The notes: a model not told the origin generated them from the sequence alone. Counted from the stretch's first letter, positions 33,749-43,238 are shown. The stretch: 64,000 nt of DNA from Microbacterium binotii (GCF_021398715.1 NZ_CP090347.1:3100001-3164000), one strand, 5' to 3'. Made by a program: numbers and translations.

Positions 33749-34594
33749 ATGCGCCTGGCCACCTGGAACGTCAACTCGATCCGCGCACGCGTCGTTCGCA
33801 CCGTGGAGTTCTGCGTCCGCGAGAACATCGACGTGCTGGCCATGCAGGAGATCAAATGCAAGCCGGAGCAGTTCCCCTACGCGGCCTTCGAGGAGGCCGG
33901 GTACCACGTCGTCGCACACGGCCTGAACCAGTGGAACGGCGTCGCGATCGCCAGCCGTGAGCCGATCACCGAGGTCGAGACGGCCTTCCCCGGCATGCCA
34001 GGGTTCCTCAAGGGTCATGAGGGCCCCGACCTCCCGCAGGAGGCCCGCGCCATCGGCGCGACCATCGACGGCGTGCGGGTCTGGAGCCTGTACGTCCCCA
34101 ACGGCCGCGGACTCGACGATCCGCACTACCTCTACAAGCTCGACTGGCTCGCAGCCCTGACGGGTTACACCCGCGAGACCCTCGCGGCGAACCCCGACCT
34201 GCCGCTCGCCCTCGTCGGCGACTTCAACATCGCCCCGACCGATGCCGACAACGGCGACCCGACGGTCGTCGAGGGCGTCACCACGCACGTCTCGCCTCCC
34301 GAGCGCGAGGCATTCCGCGCCCTGCTGGATGCGGGACTCAGCGACACCGTCCGCCCGCTCGTGCCCACCGGCTACACGTACTGGGACTACAAGCAGCTGC
34401 GCTTCCCCCGCAACGAAGGCCTGCGCATCGACTTCATCCTCGGCTCGCACGCCTTCGCGGATGCCGTCGCAGGAGCGGCCATCCACCGCGACGAGCGCAA
34501 GGGCGAGATCCCCAGCGACCACGTTCCCGTCGTCGTCGACCTGGACTTCGCGGGCGACGAGGACGACGACGACCGGCCCATGATCTTCGGCTGA
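33749..34594 (+). CDS. xth: Exodeoxyribonuclease III
   Basis: A 281-residue endonuclease/exonuclease/phosphatase-fold enzyme: LATWNVNSIRAR, LAMQEIKC (metal Glu), LYVPNG, GDFNIAP (Asp-Asn), YTYWDYKQLRFPRNEGLRIDFIL and SDHVPVV (catalytic Asp-His). It acts as AP endonuclease and 3'-5' exonuclease in base excision repair. TAGGCT lies exactly 6 nt before ATG, so leaderless, although GGAGG also precedes the start. A perfect 24-bp palindrome follows the stop. Confidence 0.95.
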   Translation: MRLATWNVNSIRARVVRTVEFCVRENIDVLAMQEIKCKPEQFPYAAFEEAGYHVVAHGLNQWNGVAIASREPITEVETAFPGMPGFLKGHEGPDLPQEARAIGATIDGVRVWSLYVPNGRGLDDPHYLYKLDWLAALTGYTRETLAANPDLPLALVGDFNIAPTDADNGDPTVVEGVTTHVSPPEREAFRALLDAGLSDTVRPLVPTGYTYWDYKQLRFPRNEGLRIDFILGSHAFADAVAGAAIHRDERKGEIPSDHVPVVVDLDFAGDEDDDDRPMIFG

Positions 34595-34602
34595 CCGCCT
34601 CC

Positions 34603-34652
34603 GTTCCCCTGTCACAGATCGACGCCTCGGCGTCGATCTGTGACAGGGGAAC
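34603..34652. terminator. 50-bp perfect palindrome after xth
   Basis: 24-bp arms (34603-34626 and 34629-34652) with a 2-nt centre, starting GTTCCCCTGTCACAGATCG. It starts 8 bp after the xth stop, so it may terminate transcription, but no T-run follows. Its arm shares CTGTC-N-CAGATCGACGC with the palindrome at 43932-43981, pointing to a repeat family. Confidence 0.7.
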
Positions 34653-34737
34653 ACCGGTGGGAGAGGCACTCCGGAGCGTCAATGCTCTCCGTCTGACGGG
34701 GGATGCCGCATCCGACGGCCCGCTCTAGGTTGGGAGG

Positions 34738-35979
34738 ATGCTGCCGCTCACGCCCGCGCAACAGCGCGGTGACCTCCTGCTGGCCGCCGCCATGTGCATC
34801 GGCGCGCTGATCAGCGCTGCGCTCTCCTCCGTCGCCGGCATCTACGGCGAGCACCAGGGCTCGATGGCCGCCGCCGTCGTCTACGCGTTCGTGCTCGCCG
34901 TCCCGCTCGCGGTCCGCCGACGCTGGCCGGCCACGGTCGCCGTCGTCGTCTGTGCCGCGTACTTCGCCGCCGTGACCCTCCGCGTCCCGGAGATCTACGC
35001 GGGCAACATCGCCATGTTCATCGCCATCTACACGGTGGGCGCCTGGTCGCCGAACCGACGCCGGGCGATGTGGACGCGCATCGGCATCATCGCCGGGATG
35101 GCGGTGTGGCTGACGGTGACGATGTTCGTCGATGCGACGAGCGACATCGAGATCGAGGGCGTCTCGCGCGCGGGCGCCTTCTCGCCCTATGTCGCCTCGA
35201 TGCTGCTGACGCTCCTGATCAACGCCCTCTACTTCGGCGGCGCGTACTTCTTCGGCGAGCGCACCTGGGCGAGCAGGCAACAGCGCGCGCTGCTCGAGGA
35301 GCGCACGGCGGAGCTCGAACGCGAACGCGAACGCAGCGCCGAGCAGGCGGTGGCGCTGGAGCGGGTGCGGCTCGCCCGCGAGCTGCACGACGTCGTCGCA
35401 CACCACGTCTCCCTCATGGGTGTGCAGGCGGGCGCGGCACGCATGATGATGAACAAGGATCCGCAGGCGTCGGGCGAGACGCTGGCGCGCGTGGAGGAAT
35501 CGGCGCGCTCAGCGCTGAGCGAATTGCGGCATCTGCTCGAGACGCTTCGAACCCCCGGCGACACCAACGAGGAGACATCCGTCGGCCTGGAAGGGCTCGA
35601 GAAGCTGGTCGCCGAGGCGAGCGCGGCGGGGGTCGCCTCGCAGCTGCGCATCATCGGAGAGGAGCGCGACGTGCCCGATACGGTCCAGGTCAACCTGTAC
35701 CGGATCGCGCAGGAGGCGCTCACCAACGCCCGTCGTCACGCCGGCCCCGGCGCACGCGCCGACGTGCGCCTGCGCTACGCCCCCGAAGGGGTGGAGCTGG
35801 AGGTCGCCAACACCGGACGGCCGGTGGCCGAGATCACCCCGGGAATGGGCCTGATAGGGATGCGGGAGCGCGCCGCCGCATCCGGAGGCACGATCGAGGC
35901 GGCACCCCGATCCAGTGGAGGATTCGTCGTGCGCGTTCGCGTTCCCCTCAGCCCGCTCGTCACGGCGGACGCCCGGTGA
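34738..35979 (+). CDS. NarL/LiaS-type sensor histidine kinase
   Basis: A 413-residue kinase: N-terminal block of about five membrane helices (residues 15-165), then a coiled coil, HisKA_3 with phospho-His in LARELHDVVAHHVSLMGVQAG, and HATPase_c (QEALTNARRHAG, GMGLIGMRERAAASGG). Such kinases pair with NarL-type regulators; its stop overlaps the regulator GTG (35976). TAGGTT lies exactly 6 nt before ATG 34738. An ABC transporter operon follows, a common target of such systems. Confidence 0.92.
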   Translation: MLPLTPAQQRGDLLLAAAMCIGALISAALSSVAGIYGEHQGSMAAAVVYAFVLAVPLAVRRRWPATVAVVVCAAYFAAVTLRVPEIYAGNIAMFIAIYTVGAWSPNRRRAMWTRIGIIAGMAVWLTVTMFVDATSDIEIEGVSRAGAFSPYVASMLLTLLINALYFGGAYFFGERTWASRQQRALLEERTAELERERERSAEQAVALERVRLARELHDVVAHHVSLMGVQAGAARMMMNKDPQASGETLARVEESARSALSELRHLLETLRTPGDTNEETSVGLEGLEKLVAEASAAGVASQLRIIGEERDVPDTVQVNLYRIAQEALTNARRHAGPGARADVRLRYAPEGVELEVANTGRPVAEITPGMGLIGMRERAAASGGTIEAAPRSSGGFVVRVRVPLSPLVTADAR

Positions 35980-36638
35980 GCGGCCGCATCCGGGTCGTCC
36001 TCGCCGATGACCACGCCATGATGCGGGCGGGCTTTCGCACCATCCTGACCCTCGACGATCGCATCGAGGTCGTCGGCGAGGCGGGCACCGGTGCCGAGGC
36101 GATCGCGCAGGCCCGCGCCCTGCGACCCGACGTCGTCTGCATGGATGTGCAGATGCCCGACCTCGACGGGCTGGAGGCGACCCGGCGGATCATCGCCGAT
36201 CCCGACATCCCCTCCGCCGTGCTGGTGGTGACGACCTTCGACCGCGACGACTACCTATTCGCCGCGCTCGACGCCGGCGCCAGCGGGTTCCTCCTGAAGA
36301 ACGCCGGCCCTGAGGAGCTGACAGCCGCGGTGCGGGTCGTCGCCGCCGGCGACGCTCTGCTCGCCCCGGAGGTCACCCGGCGCGTCATCGCCCGGTTCGC
36401 GAACCCCGCGGTCGCGGCATCCGCTCCCGAACCGCTGCCGGTCTCGAGTCCGCTGACCGAACGCGAGGAGGAGGTGCTCCGTCTCATGGCGGATGCACTC
36501 TCCAACGGTGAGATCGCCGAGCGACTGTACATCGGCGAGGCGACGGTGAAGACCCACGTGTCCAACGTGCTGGCCAAGCTCGGCGCCCGCGACCGGGTTC
36601 AGGCCGTCGTCCTCGCCCATCGCCACGGCCTGGCCTGA
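35976..36638 (+). CDS. NarL/LuxR-type response regulator
   Basis: A 220-residue regulator: receiver with DDH (acidic pocket), phospho-Asp in VVCMDVQMPDLDG, Thr pair VVTTFD and Lys in FLLKNAG; linker; then a LuxR HTH (LTEREEEVLRLMADALSNGEIAERLYIGEATVKTHVSNVLAKLGARDRVQAV). GTG start overlaps the kinase stop by 4 bp. Probably regulates the ABC transporter at 36878 and itself; signal unknown. Confidence 0.93.
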   Translation: MSGRIRVVLADDHAMMRAGFRTILTLDDRIEVVGEAGTGAEAIAQARALRPDVVCMDVQMPDLDGLEATRRIIADPDIPSAVLVVTTFDRDDYLFAALDAGASGFLLKNAGPEELTAAVRVVAAGDALLAPEVTRRVIARFANPAVAASAPEPLPVSSPLTEREEEVLRLMADALSNGEIAERLYIGEATVKTHVSNVLAKLGARDRVQAVVLAHRHGLA

Positions 36639-36640
36639 CC

Positions 36641-36662
36641 CCTGCGGCGTCCTCGCCGCAGG
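36641..36662 (+). terminator. Hairpin after the response regulator gene
   Basis: CCTGCGGC (36641-36648) and GCCGCAGG (36655-36662) with a 6-nt loop, immediately after the stop at 36638. A second hairpin, ACTCCTGCAC with its complement (36721-36748), lies further down in the same 239-bp gap. The gap also has GACGTAACGTC (36844-36854), a palindrome around a TAACGT box that may be the ABC operon promoter. Confidence 0.55.
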
Positions 36663-36877
36663 TATCACGACATCTGCACGACGGGCGGCCCCGAGGACGC
36701 CCCATCCTCCCCGCCGGGTCACTCCTGCACCGCGCGTCGTGCAGGAGTCGCAGCACTCGGCCACGTCCGCCGGGGAAGGCCGCTCCACCGGAAGGGGGAG
36801 GGCACGAACCCGTCCGGGGAGGGAGGTGCGCGGGGATGCGGCGGACGTAACGTCGGAGCACGGACCAAGGAGGACGC

Positions 36878-37759
36878 ATGCTGCGCCTGTCAGGAGTAAC
36901 AAAGAACTACGGCACACGCCGGGTGCTCGACGATGTCGGGTTCACTGTCGAGAGTGGCCGGCTCACCGGCTTCGTCGGCGGCAACGGCGCCGGCAAGACC
37001 ACCACGATGCGCATCGCGTTGGGCGTGCTCGCGGCGGATGCGGGGACGGTCGAGATCGACGGCACGCCCATCACGAGCGAGGACCGCCGCCGCTTCGGCT
37101 ACATGCCGGAGGAGCGCGGCCTGTACCCCAAGATGAAGGTCGGCGAGCACATCGCCTACCTCGCCCGCCTCCACGGCTACGGCAAGGCCGCCGCGACCGC
37201 GAACGCGGAGAAGCTGCTGGATCGCCTCGGACTCGGCGAGCGCCTCGGCGACACGGTCGAGACCCTCTCCCTCGGAAACCAGCAGCGCGCACAGATCGCC
37301 GCAGCTCTCGTGCACGAGCCCGAAGTGCTCATCCTCGACGAGCCGTTCTCGGGCCTCGACCCGCTCGCGGTCGAGGTCGTCGCCAGTGTGCTCGCCGAGC
37401 GCGCCGCGGCGGGCGTCGCCGTGCTGTTCTCGTCGCACCAGCTCGACGTCGTCGAGCGGCTCTGCGACGACCTCGTCATCATCGCGGGCGGCACGATCCG
37501 CGCGGCGGGCAGCCGGGAGCAGCTGCGCGCCGAGTACAGCTCGCCGCGCTATGAACTCGTCACCGGCGGCGATCTGGGCTGGCTCCGCGATGTGCCCGAG
37601 GTCACCGTCGTCGAGCTCGCCGGCGGCGAGGCCGTGTTCGAGGCCTCCCCCGAGGTGGCCCGCGCCGTCCTCTCCCGCGCGGCGGCGTCCGGCGACGTCG
37701 ACGCCTTCTCGCCGCAGCGCCCCACCCTCACCCAGATCTTCCGGGAGGTCATCCGATGA
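36878..37759 (+). CDS. ABC transporter ATP-binding protein (NatA-like)
   Basis: A 293-residue ATPase with Walker A GGNGAGKTT, signature ETLSLGNQQRAQIAAAL (LSLGN variant of LSGGQ), Walker B VLILDEPFSGLD and switch His in SSHQLD; C-terminal extension typical of NatA-type exporters. Strong RBS AAGGAGG. The permease gene starts at ATGA overlapping its stop. The pair probably exports a drug, antimicrobial peptide or Na+; the adjacent two-component system may induce it. Confidence 0.93.
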   Translation: MLRLSGVTKNYGTRRVLDDVGFTVESGRLTGFVGGNGAGKTTTMRIALGVLAADAGTVEIDGTPITSEDRRRFGYMPEERGLYPKMKVGEHIAYLARLHGYGKAAATANAEKLLDRLGLGERLGDTVETLSLGNQQRAQIAAALVHEPEVLILDEPFSGLDPLAVEVVASVLAERAAAGVAVLFSSHQLDVVERLCDDLVIIAGGTIRAAGSREQLRAEYSSPRYELVTGGDLGWLRDVPEVTVVELAGGEAVFEASPEVARAVLSRAAASGDVDAFSPQRPTLTQIFREVIR

Positions 37760-38877
37760 ACGCGCACGTCCCCGCAGCTCCCACCACCGCGCAGAGCGTC
37801 TGGCTCGTCGCCGAGCGCGAGATCGGTTCCCGGCTGCGCAGCAAGTCGTTCGTGATCTCCACCGTCATCCTCTTCGTGCTCGCGCTCGGCGCGGTCGTCT
37901 GGGGCGGGTTCACGGCGAGCGACACCAGCGGCATCAAGGTGGCCGTGACACCGGCGACCGCATCCGTCGTCTCGGGTGTCTCAGGACTCGACGTGACGGA
38001 TGCGGACTCCTCCGACGCCGCGATGGCACTGGTCACCGACGGCACCGTGGAGGCGGCTCTCGTCCCCAGTGCGGACGTCCCGGATGCGACCGCATCCGGC
38101 TCGTTCGACTACACGGTGGTGGGCAAGGACGACCTGCCGTCCGGGCTGCTCTCGATCCTGAGCCAGTCACCACCGGTGCACCTGCTCGATCCCTCGAGCA
38201 CCGACTTCCTGCTGCGGTACTTCGTGGCCCTCGGATTCGGCATCGTGTTCCTGCTGGCCGCCTCCACCTTCGGCGGCACGATCGCGCAGTCGGTCGTCGA
38301 GGAGAAGCAGACCCGCGTCGTCGAACTCTTGATCTCCGCCATCCCGGTGCGGGCGCTGCTGGCCGGCAAGGTCATCGGCAACACGATCCTCGCGATGGGT
38401 CAGATCGTGGTGCTGGCGGCGATCGCGATCGTCGGGTTGTCGGTGACGGGGCAGGATCTCGTGCTCACCGGGCTCGGCGGACCCATCGTGTGGTTCGCGA
38501 TCTTCTTCCTGCTCGGCTTCATTCTGCTCGCGTCGCTGTTCGCCGCGGCCGGTGCCATGGTGTCGCGCATGGAGGACATCGGCTCGACGACGGCACCGCT
38601 CACGATGCTCGTGATGCTGCCCTACTTCCTGGTCATCTTCTTCAACGACAACCAGCTCGTGCTGACGATCATGTCGTACGTGCCGTTCTCGGCTCCGGTC
38701 GCGATGCCGCTGCGGCTCTACCTGGGCGACGCGATGTGGTGGGAGCCGCTGGTCTCGCTCGTCGTGCTCGCGATCACGTGCGTCCTGGCGATCTGGGTCG
38801 GCTCGCGCATCTACAGCCGTTCGCTGCTGCGGATGGGGGCACGGGTGAAGCTGTCCGAGGCGCTCTCGCGCAGCTGA
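37756..38877 (+). CDS. ABC-2 type transporter permease (NatB-like)
   Basis: A 373-residue permease: helix near residue 25-50, large extracytoplasmic domain (about 55-150), then five helices from about 155 to 350 including YFVALGFGIVFLLAASTFGGTIAQSVVEEKQTRVVELLISAIPVRALLAGKVIG, the conserved ABC-2 coupling segment. Overlaps the ATPase gene by 4 bp. Six helices and EEKxxRxxE motif fit the NatB/ABC2_membrane_3 family. Confidence 0.92.
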   Translation: MNAHVPAAPTTAQSVWLVAEREIGSRLRSKSFVISTVILFVLALGAVVWGGFTASDTSGIKVAVTPATASVVSGVSGLDVTDADSSDAAMALVTDGTVEAALVPSADVPDATASGSFDYTVVGKDDLPSGLLSILSQSPPVHLLDPSSTDFLLRYFVALGFGIVFLLAASTFGGTIAQSVVEEKQTRVVELLISAIPVRALLAGKVIGNTILAMGQIVVLAAIAIVGLSVTGQDLVLTGLGGPIVWFAIFFLLGFILLASLFAAAGAMVSRMEDIGSTTAPLTMLVMLPYFLVIFFNDNQLVLTIMSYVPFSAPVAMPLRLYLGDAMWWEPLVSLVVLAITCVLAIWVGSRIYSRSLLRMGARVKLSEALSRS

Positions 38878-38910
38878 TCCCGCATCCGCACACCGAGACG
38901 GTGCAGCGGC

Positions 38911-38973
38911 CTCAGGTGCGATGGGCGGCGCGGCCGCCGTGCCCGCCCATCGCATCGGCCGCTCGCACCTGAG
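38911..38973. terminator. Nested hairpin overlapping the GH15 gene end
   Basis: CTCAGGTGCGA (38911-38921) pairs with 38963-38973, and inside it TGGGCGG (38922-38928) pairs with 38943-38949. It lies between the convergent permease and GH15 genes and is partly coding for the last residues of the GH15 protein. Confidence 0.5.
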
Positions 38974-40705
38974 CGAGGTGCGACAGTGCCTGGGGCGTGT
39001 TGCCGATCTGCCGGCGGGCTGCGGGGTCGTACTCCTCGGAGAACAGCCCCAGATCGTTGGCGGTCGCGCAGGCGCGGTCCATGAGCGCCTGCGCGTCGTC
39101 GACCCGTCCCACCCGCGCGTACTGCTCCACGAGCCAGAACGTGCACGCGATGAACGGATGCTCGCCGCCCGCCAGCCCGTCCACGCCGGTCTGCGTGCGA
39201 TAGCGGTTCACGAGCCCGTCGGGCATGAGCTCCGCCTCGATGCGCGCGACCGTGGCGACCATGCGCGGATCGTCCGGTTCACAGAAGCCCACCTGCGGCA
39301 GCAGGAGCAGGGAGGCATCGACCTCGGTCGAGCCGTAATGCTGCACGAACGCTCCGGATGCGGGATCCACCCCGTGGGTGTCGATCTCCTCGCGCAGCCG
39401 GTCGCGCAGCGCCTCCCACTTCGCGACCGGTCCGTCCTGCCCGTACCTGCGCACCGCACGTACGCCGCGATCGAAGGCGGCCCACATCATCGCGCGGGAC
39501 TGGGTGAAGCGCTGCGGATCGCCGCGCACCTCCCAGATGCCGTTGTCGGGTTCGTCGATACGGGCCTCGACACCGTCGAGCAGCGCGCGCTGCAGCGCCC
39601 ACGCGAGCGGGTCGTCGGGCACCCCCGCGACACGGGCCGCCTCGAGCGACACCATGACCTCACCCACGACGTCGGCCTGATACTGGTTCACCGCACCGTT
39701 GCCGACGCGCACCGGCGCCGAGCCCTCGTAGCCGGGCAGGCTCGTCAGCTGGCGCTCCGGCAGGTCGCGCTCCCCCGCGACTCCGTACATGATCTGCATC
39801 TGGCGCGGATCCCCTGCGATCGCACGGATCAGCCAGGACCGCCACTGCTCGGCGACCTGGAGGAATCCGTGCGCGACGAGCGCCTCCAGCGTGAGGGCCG
39901 CGTCCCTGAGCCAGACGTACCGGTAGTCCCAGTTGCGCTCTCCCCCGATCTGCTCGGGGAGCGACGTGGTGACCGCGGCGACGATGCCGCCGGTGTCCTG
40001 GTGGCTCAGCGCCCGCAGGACGAGGAGAGAACGCACGACCTCGTCGCGGTGCGGTCCGTCGTGGTCGATGGATGCGGCGAAGCCGGTCCACCAGGCTCGT
40101 GTGTGCTCGAGCGCCGCATCCACATCCAGCGGTTCCGGCGTGGGCAGGTAGGACGCGTTCCAGGTGGCCACGAGGTCGATTGTCTGACCCGCGGTGACGC
40201 TCACGCGCCCACGGTGCGCCCGTCCGTGCGGGGTGAGCACGACGCCGCGGACGACGAGCGCGTCGGGACCGGCGATCGCGTGGAGCGCGGGAGCCGCCGC
40301 ATCCCCCACCTGACGCACCCACGGGATCGCGCGCGCGTAGTCGAAGCGGATGCGCAGATGCGTCGTGAACTCGACGGTCCCGCTGATCCCGACGATGCGG
40401 CGCACGATGTCGACGCGTCCTCCGTCGATGGGCAGGAAGTCGTGCACCTCGGCGACGCCGCTCGCGCTCTCCCACCGGGTCACGAGCACGAAGGTGCCGC
40501 CGTCGTAGCGCCGGCTCGCGACGGCATCCGCATCCTCCGGTCTCAGATGCCACGCGCCCTGCTCGTTCCCGCCGAGAATCGCGCCGAAGACGGATGCGGA
40601 GTCGAACCGCGGTGCGCAGAACCAGTCGATGCTGCCCTCGCGCGAGACCAGGGCGGCGGTGCGGCAGTCGCTGAGGACGGCGTAGTCCTCGATCGGGACG
40701 CTCAT
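38912..40705 (-). CDS. Glycoside hydrolase family 15 (glucoamylase/trehalase-like)
   Basis: A 597-residue cytoplasmic protein: N-terminal trehalase-associated domain (YAVLSDCRTAALVSREGSIDWFCAPRFDSASVFGAILGG) and the GH15 alpha/alpha barrel, with general acid region NWDYRYVWLRDAALTLEAL and general base region NDLGLFSEEYDP. Actinobacterial relatives hydrolyse trehalose or alpha-glucans; the exact substrate is not decidable here. ATG 40705 is chosen with GGAG close upstream; the longer frame to 40828 runs into the divergent zwf promoter. Divergent with zwf, linking glucose release to the pentose phosphate pathway. Confidence 0.9.
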   Translation of the reverse strand: MSVPIEDYAVLSDCRTAALVSREGSIDWFCAPRFDSASVFGAILGGNEQGAWHLRPEDADAVASRRYDGGTFVLVTRWESASGVAEVHDFLPIDGGRVDIVRRIVGISGTVEFTTHLRIRFDYARAIPWVRQVGDAAAPALHAIAGPDALVVRGVVLTPHGRAHRGRVSVTAGQTIDLVATWNASYLPTPEPLDVDAALEHTRAWWTGFAASIDHDGPHRDEVVRSLLVLRALSHQDTGGIVAAVTTSLPEQIGGERNWDYRYVWLRDAALTLEALVAHGFLQVAEQWRSWLIRAIAGDPRQMQIMYGVAGERDLPERQLTSLPGYEGSAPVRVGNGAVNQYQADVVGEVMVSLEAARVAGVPDDPLAWALQRALLDGVEARIDEPDNGIWEVRGDPQRFTQSRAMMWAAFDRGVRAVRRYGQDGPVAKWEALRDRLREEIDTHGVDPASGAFVQHYGSTEVDASLLLLPQVGFCEPDDPRMVATVARIEAELMPDGLVNRYRTQTGVDGLAGGEHPFIACTFWLVEQYARVGRVDDAQALMDRACATANDLGLFSEEYDPAARRQIGNTPQALSHLAQVRAADAMGGHGGRAAHRT

Positions 40706-40781
40706 GCTCCGATCATGCCGTGTCGTGGAGCCCGCGCCGCGTCCGGCGCGGCAACTCATAGCGGGGACTAACGTGGCCTGC

Positions 40782-42146
40782 GTGACCGACACCACACTCG
40801 TCATCTTCGGCGCGACCGGCGACCTCACGTCCCGGCTGCTGCTTCCCGCACTCGCTCAGCTGCTGGATCGAGAACCCGGCCGCACCGTGCACCTGCTCGG
40901 CGCCGCCCGTCGGGAGCTCAGCGACAAGCAGTGGCGCGACCTGCTGAAGGCGGGCGTCGGCGACGGCCACGGAGAGGCGGTCGACCGTCTGGTCGCGGAT
41001 GCGCAGTACATCGTCGCCGATCCGACGAACGCGAAAGACCTGAAGAGCGTGCTGGATGCGGTCGAAGGCCGACCGGTGTTCTACTTCGCCGTTCCGCCCC
41101 AGGTCGCCGAGGCCGCGTGCGAGCAGCTCGCGGGCATGGACATCCCCGAGGGGCTCACCCTCGCGCTCGAGAAACCTTTCGGCACGGACGAGGCGAGCGC
41201 CCGTTCGCTGAACGAGACCCTGCGCCGTGTCGTGCCCGAGAACCAGATCTTCCGCGTGGATCACTTCCTCGGTCGTTCCACGGTGCTCAACGTCCTGGGG
41301 CTGCGCTTCGCCAACCGGCTGTTCGAGCCGGCGTGGTCCGCGGAGGACGTCGAGTCCGTCGTCATCCGCTTCGACGAGACGCTCGGACTCGAGGATCGCG
41401 CCGGCTACTACGACCAGGCGGGCGCCCTGATCGACATGATCCAGAGCCACCTGCTGCAGGTCATGGCGATCGTGGCGATGGAGCCCCCGGCCACCCTGCA
41501 CGAGACGGACCTGCGTGATGCGACCGCGGCCGCTCTCCGGGCGACATCGCTGTGGGAGGACAACGCCGTGCGCTCCGCCCGCCGCGCCCGCTACACCGCA
41601 GGCACTGTCGGCGACGAAGAGCTCCCCGCCTACGCCGACGAGCCGGGCGTCGACCCCGCCCGCCAGACCGAGACGCTCGCGGAGGTCACTCTGGAGGTGC
41701 GCACCGCACGGTGGGAGGGGGTTCCCTTCACCCTGCGTTCGGGCAAGGCGCTCGGACACAAGGACACCGAGATCGTGCTGACGTTCCGGCCGGTGCGTCA
41801 TCTGCCGGCGGGCTTCACCGGACACGCCCCCGGCTCCACCCTGCGCTTCTCGCTGGGTCCCGACAAGATCTCGCTCGGGCTCAACGTCAACGGCAACGAG
41901 GAACCGTTCTCCCTCGTGCGGGAGGACGTGGAGGTGACGCTCGGCGACGGCGCACTCCTTGCCTACAGCGAGGTGCTCTCCAGCATCCTCGACCAGGATG
42001 CGGCTCTCGCCGTCCGCGGCGACGCGGCCGAGCAGTGCTGGCGCATCGTGCAGCCCGTGCTTGATGCATGGCGACGCGGCGAGACGCCGCTAGACGAGTA
42101 CCGGGCAGGGTCCGCGGGCCCGGCCACCTGGCCGCAGTTGCCCTGA
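40782..42146 (+). CDS. zwf: Glucose-6-phosphate dehydrogenase
   Basis: A 454-residue Zwf: NADP-binding FGATGDLTSRLLLPAL at the start, LALEKPFGTDEASA, the active-site RVDHFLGRSTVLN (His-Asp region) and SVVIRFDETLGLEDRAGYYDQAGALIDMIQSHLLQ. It oxidises glucose-6-phosphate to 6-phosphogluconolactone. GTG 40782 gives the family N-terminus and has TAACGT 7 nt upstream. A second isoform is common in actinobacteria; the tkt-tal-opcA context is absent, so this may be the accessory copy. Confidence 0.92.
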   Translation: MTDTTLVIFGATGDLTSRLLLPALAQLLDREPGRTVHLLGAARRELSDKQWRDLLKAGVGDGHGEAVDRLVADAQYIVADPTNAKDLKSVLDAVEGRPVFYFAVPPQVAEAACEQLAGMDIPEGLTLALEKPFGTDEASARSLNETLRRVVPENQIFRVDHFLGRSTVLNVLGLRFANRLFEPAWSAEDVESVVIRFDETLGLEDRAGYYDQAGALIDMIQSHLLQVMAIVAMEPPATLHETDLRDATAAALRATSLWEDNAVRSARRARYTAGTVGDEELPAYADEPGVDPARQTETLAEVTLEVRTARWEGVPFTLRSGKALGHKDTEIVLTFRPVRHLPAGFTGHAPGSTLRFSLGPDKISLGLNVNGNEEPFSLVREDVEVTLGDGALLAYSEVLSSILDQDAALAVRGDAAEQCWRIVQPVLDAWRRGETPLDEYRAGSAGPATWPQLP

Positions 42147-42152
42147 GCCGCG

Positions 42153-42536
42153 TCAGGGCTGCAGCACCGCCAACACGTTCCCCGCAGGGTCGGTGAACCA
42201 CGCGATGTCGGGGCCCCGCCCACCGCCGCGCATGATGCCCCTCTCGTCGGTGGCGAACTCCTCGTCGGCGTAGATCTTCGTCTCCACCCCCCGAGCGCGG
42301 AGGTCGTCGACGGCCGCGTCGATATCGGTCACGGGAAAGTTCAGCACGGTGTAGCTCGCCGGCTCATGATTCGGTTTCGTGTACAACAGCACGCGCGCTC
42401 CCGACGAGAGCTCGAGCTCCAGGAAGCCCATGGGGTTGTCGACGACCGTCAGGCCGAGGACATCCGCGTAGAACGTGCGGGCCGCATCCGTGTCGTCGAT
42501 GCTGAAGCCGCTGAACGCGGCATCCGGTGTGAACAT
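42153..42536 (-). CDS. VOC family (glyoxalase/bleomycin-resistance-like) protein
   Basis: A 127-residue single-domain VOC protein: GFSIDDTDAARTFYADVLGLTVVDNPMGFLELEL and the C-terminal DPAGNVLAVLQ. Metal ligands are incomplete for a glyoxalase I, so catalysis is uncertain; members also bind drugs. RBS GAGGGGGA lies 7 nt before ATG. Convergent with zwf (6-bp gap). Confidence 0.85.
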   Translation of the reverse strand: MFTPDAAFSGFSIDDTDAARTFYADVLGLTVVDNPMGFLELELSSGARVLLYTKPNHEPASYTVLNFPVTDIDAAVDDLRARGVETKIYADEEFATDERGIMRGGGRGPDIAWFTDPAGNVLAVLQP

Positions 42537-42606
42537 CGTGATCCCCCTCGATCGTCACGCCCCAGCTTGCTCCCACGACGCGCGGCTGTCGAGGGCGGAT
42601 GCGGGT

Positions 42607-43074
42607 TCAGCGCTCGACGAGCACGCCGTCAGCGTCGGCCCACACGTGGTGGCCGGGCGCGAACACGACGCCCGCGATCTCGACGGGCACGTCGACCTCG
42701 CCGACGCCGTCTTTGGCGCTCTTGCGGGGGTTCGTGCCGAGCGCCTTCACTCCCAGCGGGAGGGTCGCAAGCACGGCCGCGTCCCTGACGGCGCCGAAGA
42801 CGATGATGCCGGCCCAGCCGTTGTCGACCGCGGCGCCTGCGATGATGTCTCCGACCAGCGCGGACTCCAGCGAACCGCCGCCGTCCACGACCAGTACGGC
42901 GCCGTCTCTTGGCGTCTGCAGCACCGCCTTCACGAGGGCGTTGTCGCGGTGGCAGCGCACCGTGCGGACGGGGCCGTCGAACGCCTGCCGTCCCCCGAGG
43001 TCTCGCAGCTGCAGCGCGAGCGAGTCGAGCTGCTCACCCCGCTCGTCGTACACATCGGCTGTCGCGATCATCAT
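42607..43074 (-). CDS. rraA: RraA family protein (ribonuclease E activity regulator-like)
   Basis: A 155-residue RraA protein: LRDLGGRQAFDGPVRTVRCHRDNALVKAVLQ, GAVLVVDGGGSLESALVGDIIAGAAVDNGWAGIIVFGAVRD and GVVFAPGHHVWADADGVLV. It is shorter than the aldolase-type GalC at 9116 and closer to true RraA, which binds and inhibits RNase E; some relatives act as HMG/CHA aldolases. Start ATG 43074 has TACCGT exactly 6 nt upstream, so leaderless. Divergent from the nitroreductase gene. Confidence 0.88.
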   Translation of the reverse strand: MMIATADVYDERGEQLDSLALQLRDLGGRQAFDGPVRTVRCHRDNALVKAVLQTPRDGAVLVVDGGGSLESALVGDIIAGAAVDNGWAGIIVFGAVRDAAVLATLPLGVKALGTNPRKSAKDGVGEVDVPVEIAGVVFAPGHHVWADADGVLVER

Positions 43075-43238
43075 GCATCCACGGTAGGACGCCGGATGCC
43101 GGGACCGTGCGGTGCGCTTGGTGAAGTTCTTTCCACATTCACACCCGGCGCGGATCCGGGAACATTCCACCTCTGTATACCGTTGCATGGATCGGGCCGA
43201 TGACGTCCCCCCGCATATTCGACCCCGAGGAGATCCTC

